From assembly GCA_003313425.1 (NCBI GenBank), contig NHZP01000031.1, forward strand, positions 310,001-374,000: DNA of 64,000 bases. The letters are read 5' to 3'. The translations under genes were made by a program, and so were the position numbers. The stretch comes from Pseudopyrenochaeta lycopersici. Taxonomy: Eukaryota; Ascomycota; Dothideomycetes; Pleosporales; Pseudopyrenochaetaceae. Below, one piece after another: positions 32,775-43,231 of this stretch. The notes beneath the pieces were generated by a model, which had not been told where the DNA came from, made no database searches, and was given only the letters and a program-made list of their open reading frames with translations. Every line of letters begins with the position of its first letter. Position 1 is the first letter of the stretch.

Positions 32775-34646
32775 ATGTTTGAACCACCCAAAAACACCTA
32801 CCCTTACCAACCACTTGACTCCAAAAGAGGCGAGATTCGGCTCTTGCATCTTCTCCCCGGTCACTTTGACGAACGCATCAGGTGTAGAACATCAAAACAT
32901 GTCCTCTCGGCGCACCACAACGAATGGGAGCCACTGGACGATTACGAGGCATTGTCGTACACCTGGGGAACATGGGACAACGCACAAAAAATCGAACTCA
33001 TAGGCAACGCCAGTGCCAGGAAAGCGGACTCTCTATCTGATAGCTTCCGCAACTTAAAGATGAAGAGTTCTCTCCAGGAGAGAACATGGGCCTTTCTTGT
33101 GACATCGAACCTCTTCGTCGCTCTTCGGCGTCTGCGGAGGACCAACAAGACAAGGACTCTATGGATCGACGCTGTGTGCATCAATCAGCAAGACCGCCAT
33201 GAGAAAGGCAACCAGCTCGCAATCATGGATAGAATATACAAGCAGGCGTCACGAGTGCTCGTGTGGTTGGGCGATGCATCAGTACAACTCTCCAGACCAC
33301 AGCTAGAAACCGGTTTCGCTGAAGAGCCAGCCTTGGCCAAGCACCAGATACCGGCATTAATCGAAGCGACCGAGAATACGTCGCCGTGCTGGTGGGACCG
33401 GGTTTGGGTGTATCAAGAGTACGCGCTATCCACGCGGCGACCGCTCTTCTGTTTCGGCCCTTTCGAGGCATGCTTGGACGAGCAGCAGGATAGGATGAAA
33501 ATCGAAGAACATCTTCCTGATGGTATACACCTTCACCTTGGACCCCCGGTAGGTCTCCTGTACATCCAAATAGGCCATTTGGAACGAAGTGTACGGCATA
33601 TCCATGTCGAGGGTCGCAAGGTACCCCTTTATTCACTTCTCACATCGATTTCAGCCGCCAACGCTACCAATCCCAGGGATTATGTATATGGCCTAAGAGG
33701 GCTGATATCGAACGAAGAGGCTGCTAATATCACTCCTGACTATTACATTGACACCACAGTAGTGTACAGCCGCGCAACGTACGCAAGTATACTGTACGAT
33801 GTAGAATATCAAGACGGAGACTTGTCCATCCTTTGGCTCGTCCGATTCGGCCAGTATAGGCTAGATGGTCTTCCTTCTTGGGCTGTTGACTTCACAGAAC
33901 TTACATTCGACTCATCGTTTTCTAATGCTCTGTATGAGCACAGAAAAGGCATAGAATGGATTCCAGACCCACATCAACATCCGACCAGGCCAGCGCTGGA
34001 CGAGGGGTGTCTAACTATACCGGGATTCTTCTTCGATCGAATCGGGCCCATGGATCCACGCGATGGCCTGGAGCCTGACGAATACCTCGAGTCGATACAC
34101 TTCAACCAGGATGAGGAGGAATTCTTCCGCCACCTGAAGAGAGACCCATACACGGTTCTCCAGCAACACAAACAAAAGCCTTTTCACATCAAACGACGCC
34201 GAAACGCAGGACGGCAACAACACTGCCTTGGCACAGTCGAGACCCGACGGAGCAAGAGTCATTGGAAATGGTGTATGCGGCTTTTCAAAATCTGGTCGCA
34301 GTCGTTCTCGCCCGGTACCAATGCGCCGAGTCGCTTGAAACAGGAATGGCTGGACTATCTCTCCAGGCTGAGAGTGTCCGCAGAGTCATACGCGGACTCG
34401 AATGATGATAGAGACGACGACTGCGCCTTCTTTGCGACCACTGCCGGCTTCCTGGGGCTCGGACCAGCCACGATGGAAGAAGGAGACGTTATCGTATTGT
34501 TCTGTCCAAGCCGTGCACCTGCTGTACTTAGGCCTTACGGAGACACGTACGAATTTCTAGGCTTCGCGTATGTGCATGGCATCATGAATGGCGAGTTACT
34601 GGAGCGCGAGATGAAATTGTCAAAAGAGGATTTTGTGCTCTGCTGA
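32775..34646 (+). CDS. HET-domain protein (heterokaryon incompatibility type)
   Basis: An uninterrupted 623-residue frame. The HET domain (PF06985) spans about residues 56-215. Its three conserved blocks are all present: YEALSYTWGTW, then LWIDAVCINQQD with the following IMDRIYKQASRVLVWLGDA, and WWDRVWVYQEYALS. Downstream parts (RDYVYGLRGL, LPSWAVDFT, and a C-terminal EEGDVIVLF) follow the usual layout of stand-alone fungal HET proteins. The HET domain, a TIR-related fold, triggers growth arrest or cell death when activated. What this one recognises is unknown. The gene is intact although the flanking arms are heavily AT-mutated. It lies wholly inside the TA-flanked 6.3-kb unit. Confidence 0.93.
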   Translation: MFEPPKNTYPYQPLDSKRGEIRLLHLLPGHFDERIRCRTSKHVLSAHHNEWEPLDDYEALSYTWGTWDNAQKIELIGNASARKADSLSDSFRNLKMKSSLQERTWAFLVTSNLFVALRRLRRTNKTRTLWIDAVCINQQDRHEKGNQLAIMDRIYKQASRVLVWLGDASVQLSRPQLETGFAEEPALAKHQIPALIEATENTSPCWWDRVWVYQEYALSTRRPLFCFGPFEACLDEQQDRMKIEEHLPDGIHLHLGPPVGLLYIQIGHLERSVRHIHVEGRKVPLYSLLTSISAANATNPRDYVYGLRGLISNEEAANITPDYYIDTTVVYSRATYASILYDVEYQDGDLSILWLVRFGQYRLDGLPSWAVDFTELTFDSSFSNALYEHRKGIEWIPDPHQHPTRPALDEGCLTIPGFFFDRIGPMDPRDGLEPDEYLESIHFNQDEEEFFRHLKRDPYTVLQQHKQKPFHIKRRRNAGRQQHCLGTVETRRSKSHWKWCMRLFKIWSQSFSPGTNAPSRLKQEWLDYLSRLRVSAESYADSNDDRDDDCAFFATTAGFLGLGPATMEEGDVIVLFCPSRAPAVLRPYGDTYEFLGFAYVHGIMNGELLEREMKLSKEDFVLC

Positions 34647-34984
34647 ATCATACGGAAATGCCCTGAAACGAGGAACGAAGTGAAAGGGAAAACTTTCGCA
34701 CCGATGCCAGCATGATCAGATCCCCAGGCTGAGCTCGGGCGCGCCTTGCACAATTCCAGGTTCCTAAGGTCACTTGCACTGCAGCATGAAGAAGTTGAAC
34801 GTGCTCTCAAACTGAATAGTAGCCACCTTTCGGATACCAACGAGCGTCAATCAAGTGGAGATGTGCTGTACACCACATTTTTCGCAGTTCACTAGGCTAA
34901 TTCATGATACGCATCGGTTCACTATGTACCATAGAGGGACAATCGGGTGCAGTCCACTCCAGACATACGTGTCTGCACTGGTAT
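34647..34984. other. Intergenic region
   Basis: About 340 bp between the HET gene and the HET fragment. Nothing recognisable. Confidence 0.5.
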
Positions 34985-35448
34985 TTAGTCCATTACTGTA
35001 CTTGGTGCTAGAAGCTCATGCAGCGTCCAGCCTCGAAGAAACCACTCGCTATTCTGGAAGGCTGATTCCCATTGCAACAAGTCTGGACCTTCGTTGTTTC
35101 TGAGAGAAGATGTGGAGACGTCTGATAAGTAGACATAGCATCGCGTTGCATTGCGGTACCAGCGAAACATGGATTGAATAGCGTGAGAGAACTCAGCCTT
35201 GTCCGTCATATTAATGCAACACGTGTCGACCCAGAAATGATGCAGACCATCTTGTTGTGCTTGCTTGCCACAGAATAGAACCCTTCTGTAGCCAGCTTTG
35301 CCCTTCCCACTGCCATTTCTCACGTCTTCGAATGTAACCTCTTCACTCCCAACTCCCCACCTGTGAGAGAGTATTGCATAGGATGGCCGTCAACTAGGTC
35401 TGTGGTATTAGTGAGCTCACCATCGTTACCAAATTGCAAGAGACGCAT
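34985..35448 (-). pseudogene. Truncated HET-domain gene (HET-E/HET-R type N-terminus)
   Basis: Starts at an ATG at 35448 (MRLLQF) and shifts frame by one base near 35387, before a YAILSHRWGVGSEEVTFED block. It then continues in one frame with HHFWVDTCCINMTDKAEF, MFRWYRNATRCYVYLSDV and WFLRGWTLHELLAPS before stopping at 34985. These are the standard blocks of the HET domain found at the N-terminus of HET-E-like STAND proteins. The frame break and the lack of anything after the HET domain (no NACHT or WD40) mark it as a remnant. It is a different HET subtype from the intact gene beside it. Confidence 0.85.
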
Positions 35449-35707
35449 CGCTTCGTATGGTTGGGTGTTGGGTCTATGGAGGATGAACAAGGCGAGAAGG
35501 CTGGGGGTCGCAGGTAGGCAAATGACGCGGCAGCTGCGCCTCCTTCGCTGTCTTCACATCCCGAAGATTAGCGGAAGAATAAAAGAAAAGGGGATTAATG
35601 CTACTTCCTAATAAATTTCATAGTCAGTCTAGTGTTAATTAAAGCAAGATGCGTAAGCATGCTTAGACTATAGGTTAAAGCAGCAAACGATAGTGTGGTA
35701 CATTGCG

Positions 35708-35728
35708 TCGCCACCGCTAGCAGGGAGG
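35708..35728 (+). repeat. 21-bp motif shared with 31863-31883, right copy
   Basis: Identical over 21 bases to the reverse complement of the left copy. It marks where the AT-rich right part of the 6.3-kb unit starts. Confidence 0.8.
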
Positions 35729-36710
35729 ACGGCCGACCCGCACCCGTCCTAACCTTGCCGTGAACGTCTAGAATGAATGGCGTTAGGAAGAGATATAACC
35801 ATCGTTTCCGGTGACAGAACGGCATAGAGCCCTAGATAGTGTAGTGCCTTACTAAGCATAGCTACTATTATAGCTCTCTGCTATAAATTGCGAATATAAA
35901 TAATCTAAACCCCTTATATTCCTTATATATTAAAGTAAAGCACGTCTTTATAACCCTAAAGATTACAGTGCCTATATAGAGAGCTGTTTATTATTTAACT
36001 ATAAAATAGCTATATTACTACTAAGGCTATCTTACTCTATCCTATCTTATAATTATATTCCCCTTCTATAAACTAAAACTAGGGGCCTTTTATTTAGTTA
36101 GTAGAGAGGTAATAGTTAGTTCTAGAGCTTAAGGGCGAGGAAGCTATTAAGGTTATTATGCGTTAGACTATATTTTTAAAGTGCGTAAGATAGCTATATT
36201 AAAGCTGCTTTAACGCTAGAAATATGTTAGCTAACTAATAAGCGCTGTAGCTGTGCAGATCTTAGCACTACTCTTAATCCTAAGCTAGATTTAATTATAT
36301 TCTAAGTACTTAGTATAAGGCTATCTTATATTAGCTAAGATTAGGGATTTACTTCTATTAGAAGTACTAATTAATAGAGCAGCCTTATATAAATTTACTT
36401 ATAATAGCGCGTATATAACTAATAATAGCTTCTAAGTATTAGAGTAAGGTTCTAAAGCTTAGATAAAGCTATTCTATAAAAATTTAGAGTAATAAAAACT
36501 TAATATTAGCGCTATAGAGAGGAAAGTCTACTACGCTATAAAAGAAGGCGCTGTATAAATCTAGCTTAGAGGTAATAATATAATTATAATTTTTAGGAAA
36601 GAGTATATTATAGATATTTAGGATTAGCTTTAATAGATTATTTTTATTAGATTATAGTAATATTCTTTATGCGTATAGGTTTTCTAGTTGCTGAAAGTTA
36701 AAGTACCCCT
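35729..36710. other. AT-rich, probably RIP-mutated right arm
   Basis: Dense TA-rich sequence without open frames. Its outer 100-150 bases match the left arm in inverted orientation. Similar composition is seen at 30840-31480. No transposase motif could be made out. Confidence 0.65.
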
Positions 36711-36891
36711 CTGTAAGGCAGTTAACACGCACAGTTGGGACGGTCTTAGTTAAAGAAACTTAATTTAAAAGGAAATGGACAAAATAGCAGATACCTCTTA
36801 CCTTCGGGGGAGAGGTGCTGCCTATATACATAAGCTAGAGCAGGCTAGTCCCGATCCAGTTACCTAGCTTGGTGAAAGGTAAGAGGTAACA

Positions 36892-37006
36892 GTTACCTTT
36901 CACCTGCGTCTAGTAACTTGGCAGGATCGTTACCTTTCACCTGCGTCTAGTAACTTGGAAGGATTGAACCCTTTCACCTACGTCTAGTAACCTAAAAGGA
37001 TTAAAC
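36892..37006 (+). repeat. Three tandem ~38-bp repeats
   Basis: Three imperfect copies of a unit containing CCTTTCACCTGCGTCTAGTA (36892-36928, 36929-36966, 36967-37006). They sit between the right terminal repeat and the arm proper, in a ~300-bp segment that has no counterpart in the left arm. Confidence 0.8.
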
Positions 37007-37024
37007 CCTAACACCCTCGTTTAT

Positions 37025-37063
37025 CTCGCTACACTATGTGTCTCGCAACGCAGTGGGGCACGT
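37025..37063 (-). repeat. Right terminal inverted repeat of the 6.3-kb unit
   Basis: Mirror of 30759-30797, followed directly by TA. It ends 37 bp before the ATG of the next gene. Confidence 0.75.
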
Positions 37064-37100
37064 TACATTTGTTCACCGACGGCCACTCCAAATTGCTTCA

Positions 37101-39448
37101 ATGGCGCTACTCGTATCCAAAGGGTGGGCTATCGCCAGCCTCCTTGGCGGCATTGGCGCAGCATACTTTGGCTGCTTCATTGACTCTCAGCGAAGTTTAC
37201 AACTCACCAATAATGTCGGAGGGTACTACGCAAGTCCTACCTCTGACTACCGAGCAGATGGCTTCTTGAAACCAATTGGTGCGGAGGGTGTGCCGTATAT
37301 GGAATCAATTAAGAAACTACAGCCGTCCTCGACAATGATGACAGCAACGACGATGGTCATCGAAAGGGAGACGGCTTTGCCGATGAAGGGTGTGCCATCT
37401 ATGCACATTGCTGCCGCGAACGAGAATTGTTGCTTCAATAAGAGTACAGCACCAATCTTCGGTGATTATGATGCCTTCACCGTTAAAACATCGGCTAGAC
37501 TTTCCGCTTCTTCCACCAGCAGCTCAAACTACTATAGCGCTGGAATCTCTGTAGCGTGTTTCTTGTTGAAAATCCTAGTTCTCTGTCTCTGTATGATCCT
37601 CGTTCAACTGAGGAAGATTGTCCAACAAACCGCCAATATGGGTTGGATAATAGACCTGGGAGCGATTATCAGCCGGGACGTCAAAGACCAGATGTCAAAC
37701 AGCAAGGAAGAGTTATTGGAAGCAATGACAGACTCATTAGGAAAAGCTCTTAAACAATCCCAAGAGAAAGTTGGAGCAAAGAGCATTCCGAGCTAGGGCT
37801 TGCATCAGTGGAGCTTGAACCTCTCCTACAAAGAATTCAGGAGCTTGAGAACCAGCAACGGGCAACAAATGCGATACTCATAGCAAGGAAGCTACAGAGC
37901 AAGATCAATGATGGAAAGATCGAAGAGCAGAGGCAACAGCTCTCGGAGCAGATTGAGAAGCTGGAAGGGCTCCGAAACATACAGAGAGAGGATCGAACTA
38001 CTATCAAGGACCTCTGGAGTCAATTTTCGCATGATACTGATCGTGATCGGATCTTCCAGTTGGAAGCGGAGCTCAATACCTATAAGGCAAAGATTAGTCA
38101 GCTTGAAAAGAACAACGAGGACAAGGCCTTGAACTTGATCGCTGTGGAGAAACGCATTGAGACCTCCGTCGAAAGCCACATCCAACCTTTGAGAATACAG
38201 ATTGAGAATCTCTCAAAACGTAACGGAACAGAGCTGAACAAAATGTGGCACATGACCATGTCTAACAAGCTCGCATTTCAGCAGCATATCGAGAACGTCA
38301 AACGCCATTTGAATAGCATGGACGAAGACTTCGCCTCGAAAAGTGCTCGATTCAGCAGGCTAGAGTATAGTTTGAAATTGCTGGAAGAGGTAATGGCTTG
38401 GTGGGGTTTTGCCCCTCAACCTGTCCCAGAGCCACATTATTCCTTTTACCAGGCACCTCCATGCGAAGGCAACCCACACGTGCCACCTGTGCAGCCGTAC
38501 TATGCTTCGGAAGATCAGAATCATTTCCACGATGATGCAACGGTATCTGCCAATATAGGGAGTGGAGGTCCCCTCAACAGTGGCAACCGCGATGAGGGGC
38601 GAGACCAAGTTGGGCACCACGAGCGTGCCGACAGGTGGCTAGCCGAGCAAAACATTGGCCACTACTGTGCTTCCTCAGCCATGCCTCAGGGTAACAACCC
38701 ATTGCCGGGACCATCCACTCAGCAACAGCCGGATCAGCCATGGATATTCGATGGATCACAGAACTCATCGACTTTCAGCATGGGCGTTGATGAGTTCGGG
38801 TTCCAGCGTGCGAACGAGTTTCGACATGCTGCAACAATAGAGCCTGGCAGTGAAGGAGATCAGGCTCAGCTAGATGAACCCACTTTGTTCTCAAGTGTTC
38901 GCGCTCGTTCTCCCGAGGATGTGAGTGGTGAAACGGCTACACCTGAAGAATTGGAGGCGGATGAAAAGGTCGATGAAAGCGCGCCCTCTTCAAATATTGA
39001 ACCTGCTTTTGCAGATCCATGCCCGTCTACTCAGCAGCCGTTCAATTTTGGATCCTTCCCCATCCATTCCACCCAGGCCGGTTTCAATTTCTCGGTGCCT
39101 GAGTCAAATTCCTTTAGTTCCTCGAAGCCAACCCGCCCAATCTCCGCCAAATCGACTTTATTTGCCAAAGCGGAAGACTCACACCATACCGAAACTGCGG
39201 AATTGCAACAAATTGCGACTCCACAAGACCAACCTCCTCTCGAACAGCCATCAGAATCTTCAAAGTCGGGTTCTATATTCGCCGGCTTCAGCTTTGGCAC
39301 AACAACGACGTTCGGATCCAATGCTCCTACAGTACAGCCGCAGACAGGGCAGCCTGTTAAGCAAGAGCCCTTTAAGTTCTCGTGGTCGCAACCGACTACC
39401 GAGATGACTTTACAGACGCAGGGTGAAGATGCGGTTAAGCAAGAGTAG
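37101..39448 (+). CDS. Membrane/coiled-coil protein with FG-rich tail (needs intron or is frameshifted)
   Basis: Two overlapping frames appear to be one gene. The first (37101-37796, ATG at 37101) has a hydrophobic N-terminus and a membrane segment (SVACFLLKILVLCLCMILV) near residue 160. The second is open from 37754 to 39448. It begins with a long coiled coil (LQRIQELENQQRATNAIL onward) and ends in a Ser/Pro-rich tail with FG-like motifs (FNFGSF, FAGFSFG, FKFSW), like nucleoporin linkers. A 71-bp intron at 37770-37840 (weak donor GTTGGA, acceptor TTCAG) would join them in phase to 758 residues. Otherwise a one-base shift near 37790 separates them. The family is not recognised. The ATG lies only 37 bp from the 6.3-kb repeat unit. 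Confidence 0.55.
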
Positions 39449-40168
39449 TCGAAAGACGGGGATGGTTGAAGGACAGATATGGCAGAATGAGATGACGAGT
39501 TGTAGGATAGATACTCTACTGTGGAAAGAATGTACTACTCTCTCAATCGCTAGATAGGAATATAGTAGAAAGGTGGCAAAGATGAATACACGTTGTTTAT
39601 TGGGCATCGTTTCATTTTGTTAGGAACTTGAGCGAATCACAAAAAAAGTCTAAAAATACAAAAGGTCCAATCCCACGTTGAAGTTGTACTGCTTGTTAAG
39701 AGGAAAGTGTGGCTCCTTTAGTGCTCGAAAAGGACATATAGCCGGGGCATGTAACTTCTTGCCTGACTTCATAGTCAAAAAGAACTCTGATAATATCTTG
39801 CGACGGAGAAATGATATTGCATCGAAAACTAATACTACATACTAAGATATAAGAAGAAGAAGAACATGATCACAGCATGCCAGCCACCATATAGAGGTCA
39901 CAATACGCTATGCACACAATTTAAAGACGAGAAATCCACCCTGGGTATCTAGCAAAGACCATGTATAAAGGCAGGATCAATCAAAACTCCGTCGCCGTCT
40001 CGCGAATTCAGTCAAAAACATCATAAGCTTATGAAGAAAGAGTGTAGTGTCTCGTGCAACCATATCAGCGATGCTGATAGTCAAACAAACTAAGAAGTAT
40101 CAAAAAATACAGTACTGGTCCAACAATGATCCATAGCATACTCGTCGGCCAGGGTAATAGAATGATGT
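39449..40168. other. Convergent intergenic region
   Basis: About 720 bp between convergent genes, AT-rich in places, with nothing recognisable. Confidence 0.55.
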
Positions 40169-42070
40169 TCAAGACCGCCCAGAATGCTTTGAAGTCAAGT
40201 CATCGTACGAGATTTGCTGCACACCATGCTGCTCCTGCAAGAAGGTCAAAAATTCGCCATCGCTGACAGGGTTGCTACCAACATGTATTGACGGCAGCTG
40301 TTCGACTTCTGCCAGAGAAAATTCAATTTCAGGATGGTTCTCGAAGAGGTTCGCGCTTCCTCCCACTTCGAAGGGCGTATACGGTGGAACGCTCTGTGAC
40401 CAGTCTGCAACCTGTGTCAGGAACAAGTCCTCTGCTTGGCTTGTTTGCTGCATGGCTGCGCTGGAAGACGTGCCGAATGTATCCGCATGTTTCCATGAAT
40501 TGAGGAAGGGGTCTGGGTTGGCAGGCTTCGTCTCGTCAGGGGTGACACATGCGGAGAAGTGTCCGTGTGAGAGCGACAGCGGCGAGAACGGTGTAGATGA
40601 GCTTGGCGACATTGGAGAAATGCCCGGGATATGTGAGAGCTGTGGAGTCTGGAGGAATGTCCCAGGTGACACTGCAGGCTGGGATATTGGGTTTGCCTGG
40701 TGTTGTCCAAAGGAAGCAGAGCGCTGTGCTAGGGTCGAAAATCCATATGGATATGGTGATTGAGGCGCATGGTCGCCCATCATCAGAGGACCGGGGTCGA
40801 TCCGCTTTGAGGAAGGAGCCACATAGTAAGGCTCTTCAGCCATCACGCGGGGCTGTTGAGGGGTCAGATCCGTCGGTGAGAAAAGAGATATTGTTGGGAA
40901 GTCATTCCTAGCCCGCTTGCCGCCAGCCTTGCGCATTTTCGATGGACGTGGGTTCAAATCGAAGTCATCTTTAGCTCCTGAGTTTGGTCTCTTGCTATTT
41001 CCAATGCGATTCTGATGCTTCCGGTTGGAGTACGCCACTGGTGCATTGACGAACATGCGGATCTGGCAAGCTGAGTTCATGACATCCTCGCATATTGTCT
41101 TCTCTTGTTCCAGAGCCAAGATTATATTGTCCAGCCGACCTTCGCAATCGATGTCTCGATCCTCATCATTGCCTTTCCGATCATCCACCACATAGTCGTT
41201 GTGGTGCCAGCCGCGGAAACCGTACTTGGCTTGCTGCAGCAAACAATCGAACACCTTGTGGGCGTAAGCTTCTACCAGGTCTGACGGATAAAGAGGCTCT
41301 CGGACCCATCTCTTCATGGCAACAGATTTATAGTTGTCCCTTGCTTTGTCGCCGCGCACCATGGCGTTGTATATGCGTTCCACGTGCCTTGATCGGTCTG
41401 CCTCAATACCGGCAATAGACGAATCGCACTCACTGTATGCATGGCGGTCGAATCGCATCTTTATATGACGGTATTGTTTTGCGTCTCCAGCGTTACTGAA
41501 GAGTCCCCTGAAGGGAGCAAACCTGGTCGTACCTACTGCCTGCGGCGGCGCGCTGTTCTGTCTCGACGAAGGGTATTGAAAGGTCTGCACAAGTGAGAGA
41601 GCAGAACTTGCAAGCGATTTGGGCTTTTGATGCATGTTGTATGTCTGGGTGATGGCTTGCTGAGGGATACGACCGTCCGCCTTCCCTAAATCGACATGTC
41701 GCGTGCTGGGGTTGGACAGTTCAGCGAGGTCCCCGTTGCCACGTAGAAAGCTAGTGTCATCGCTGGTAGCGAGTTGAAAGACCGTCCCTGAAGACTGTGG
41801 GCCATGAGAGATGTACTTCTCTACGCTGACGCTAATATTTGGCGCGCGAGACTGGCCAAGGGTGTCTGCCTTCCCATACTGCTGAGCGAAGGTTTCATGA
41901 ACCTCCTGCAGATATCCTGAAGTTTGACCAAGATTTATCGCTTCCCCAAAGTAGTTATTAAGATTTTCTTCGATCTTGGGGATAGTATGGTGCTGCTCCA
42001 GGAAGCTGTTTTTGACGTGAGATTCGCCCTGTTGAGGCGACGCCTCCGCTGGGCAGAGATATTGTGGCAT
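40169..42070 (-). CDS. Conserved-looking hypothetical protein, possibly nuclear
   Basis: A 633-residue frame from the ATG at 42070. The frame is open further upstream, with another ATG at 42217. The middle (about residues 205-370) looks like a folded, conserved module: HVERIYNAMVRGDKARDNY, a following WVREPLYPSDLVEAYAHKVF, a Trp/His/Asn block (GFRGWHHNDYV) and EQEKTICEDVMNSACQIRM. Basic clusters follow (SKMRKAGGKRARND), fitting a nuclear localisation signal. The flanks are Gln/Ser/Pro-rich and probably disordered. I believe this module recurs in ascomycete proteins of unknown function but cannot name it. A transcriptional role would be a guess from composition only. Confidence 0.75.
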   Translation of the reverse strand: MPQYLCPAEASPQQGESHVKNSFLEQHHTIPKIEENLNNYFGEAINLGQTSGYLQEVHETFAQQYGKADTLGQSRAPNISVSVEKYISHGPQSSGTVFQLATSDDTSFLRGNGDLAELSNPSTRHVDLGKADGRIPQQAITQTYNMHQKPKSLASSALSLVQTFQYPSSRQNSAPPQAVGTTRFAPFRGLFSNAGDAKQYRHIKMRFDRHAYSECDSSIAGIEADRSRHVERIYNAMVRGDKARDNYKSVAMKRWVREPLYPSDLVEAYAHKVFDCLLQQAKYGFRGWHHNDYVVDDRKGNDEDRDIDCEGRLDNIILALEQEKTICEDVMNSACQIRMFVNAPVAYSNRKHQNRIGNSKRPNSGAKDDFDLNPRPSKMRKAGGKRARNDFPTISLFSPTDLTPQQPRVMAEEPYYVAPSSKRIDPGPLMMGDHAPQSPYPYGFSTLAQRSASFGQHQANPISQPAVSPGTFLQTPQLSHIPGISPMSPSSSTPFSPLSLSHGHFSACVTPDETKPANPDPFLNSWKHADTFGTSSSAAMQQTSQAEDLFLTQVADWSQSVPPYTPFEVGGSANLFENHPEIEFSLAEVEQLPSIHVGSNPVSDGEFLTFLQEQHGVQQISYDDLTSKHSGRS

Positions 42071-43231
42071 GTATTCGCCGATAATTTGCACAGAATTGAT
42101 GCTTAGACTTGAGGTAATGTTCAAAGAGAAGATATGAGGATAGAGGTCGAAGGTACCTATCAGACAGGGATCGATGATAGAGCAGGCCGTGAAGCGATGC
42201 GGGCATGTGATGGGCATTGTGTCAGTGAGCTCGATGGTGCCGTGAAGCGCACATTCATTGAAGGCATAACTCACCAACTACGAGTGGCGCTGTTGGCAGG
42301 CTCGACAAGCCTTACGATAATTGGTGTCGCTTGTGACCCGACAACTCATAGGCGGTACCTATCATAGCTCGAGGATCGGGTTGCGTTTGTACGGACAGCG
42401 ATCGTGTGCTGTTTCTCTCATTTAAATGATCCAAGATTTGCAGCCTGGGGGTATGTTCAAACCACCAGAAGTTCCGATACCGGGTCCCCGTGATGTCAGG
42501 TCCGCCAGTTGGCGAACTATCGTTGGCAAACAAAGCATGATCATGTGCCAGGACACAATGATGCAACTTCGTGCAAGATATTAGGATGCCTGATGAAAGT
42601 TAGAGAGTCAAGTTTTTTCGAATCTTTAACTTTAGACAGCAGAAGGATAAGAGCTCTATAGTTTTAGGTATAAAATCATATGGATAGCTGGGTTTATAGC
42701 CTATGTTTCGATACGTGATGAAGACGTTAGCTAATCCTAGCCTGATAAATACGACAAGCGGTGATTGTTTCTTACATTCAGGTTGCCATGCGATTGGCAA
42801 GTAAAGAGTTCTGGTTTTGTTCTCTAGCCGCCCTAATCACTTTTCGCCGCAAACATCACTGCCAGTTCAGCATCAAAATGTTTCCTAATATCAACACTGA
42901 CCTGCTGAGTAAGAACTCTCCATTTTCAGTCCCCAATCGCTCAAGATATTAGTACAGGATAGAGAAACCCAATTCTGAAATGAATATCATGAACGATGTT
43001 TAGACACCTAGTATTCATGGCTCTCCACATTGCCTCAACCCTGAGCAACATCAATAATATACATTTTTGAATACGAACCCCCAAACAGAGAATTGAAGGC
43101 CGATACGCTATGAGTATAAAATTGACATTGAATACATTGAGTACACGTACTTGTCAAGAATGAAATAGAAGATGCTCACATCGGGGCATCAGATAATGAA
43201 AGTAAAAGATGGGCATACCAAAGTCACCAAG
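42071..43231. other. Intergenic region
   Basis: About 1.16 kb. The frame of the previous gene stays open for ~200 bp upstream of the chosen start and may contain extra N-terminal codons or an exon. The remainder shows nothing recognisable. Confidence 0.45.

Larger units (their letters stand above)
30759..37063. mobile_element. 6.3-kb TA-flanked inverted-repeat unit carrying HET genes
   Basis: The two ends are inverted repeats: 39 bases at 30759-30797 match the reverse complement of 37025-37063 at 33 positions, and both ends abut TA (30757-30758, 37064-37065). A second inverted match lies inside (30805-30847 with 36668-36710, 39 of 43 bases), and similarity continues for at least another ~100 AT-rich bases. 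The outer parts are strongly AT-rich without coding frames, as after RIP. The centre has normal composition and holds an intact HET gene and a broken one. No transposase was recognised. It could be one non-autonomous transposon with long arms, or two inverted copies of a shorter element that happen to flank the HET genes. Confidence 0.6.
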
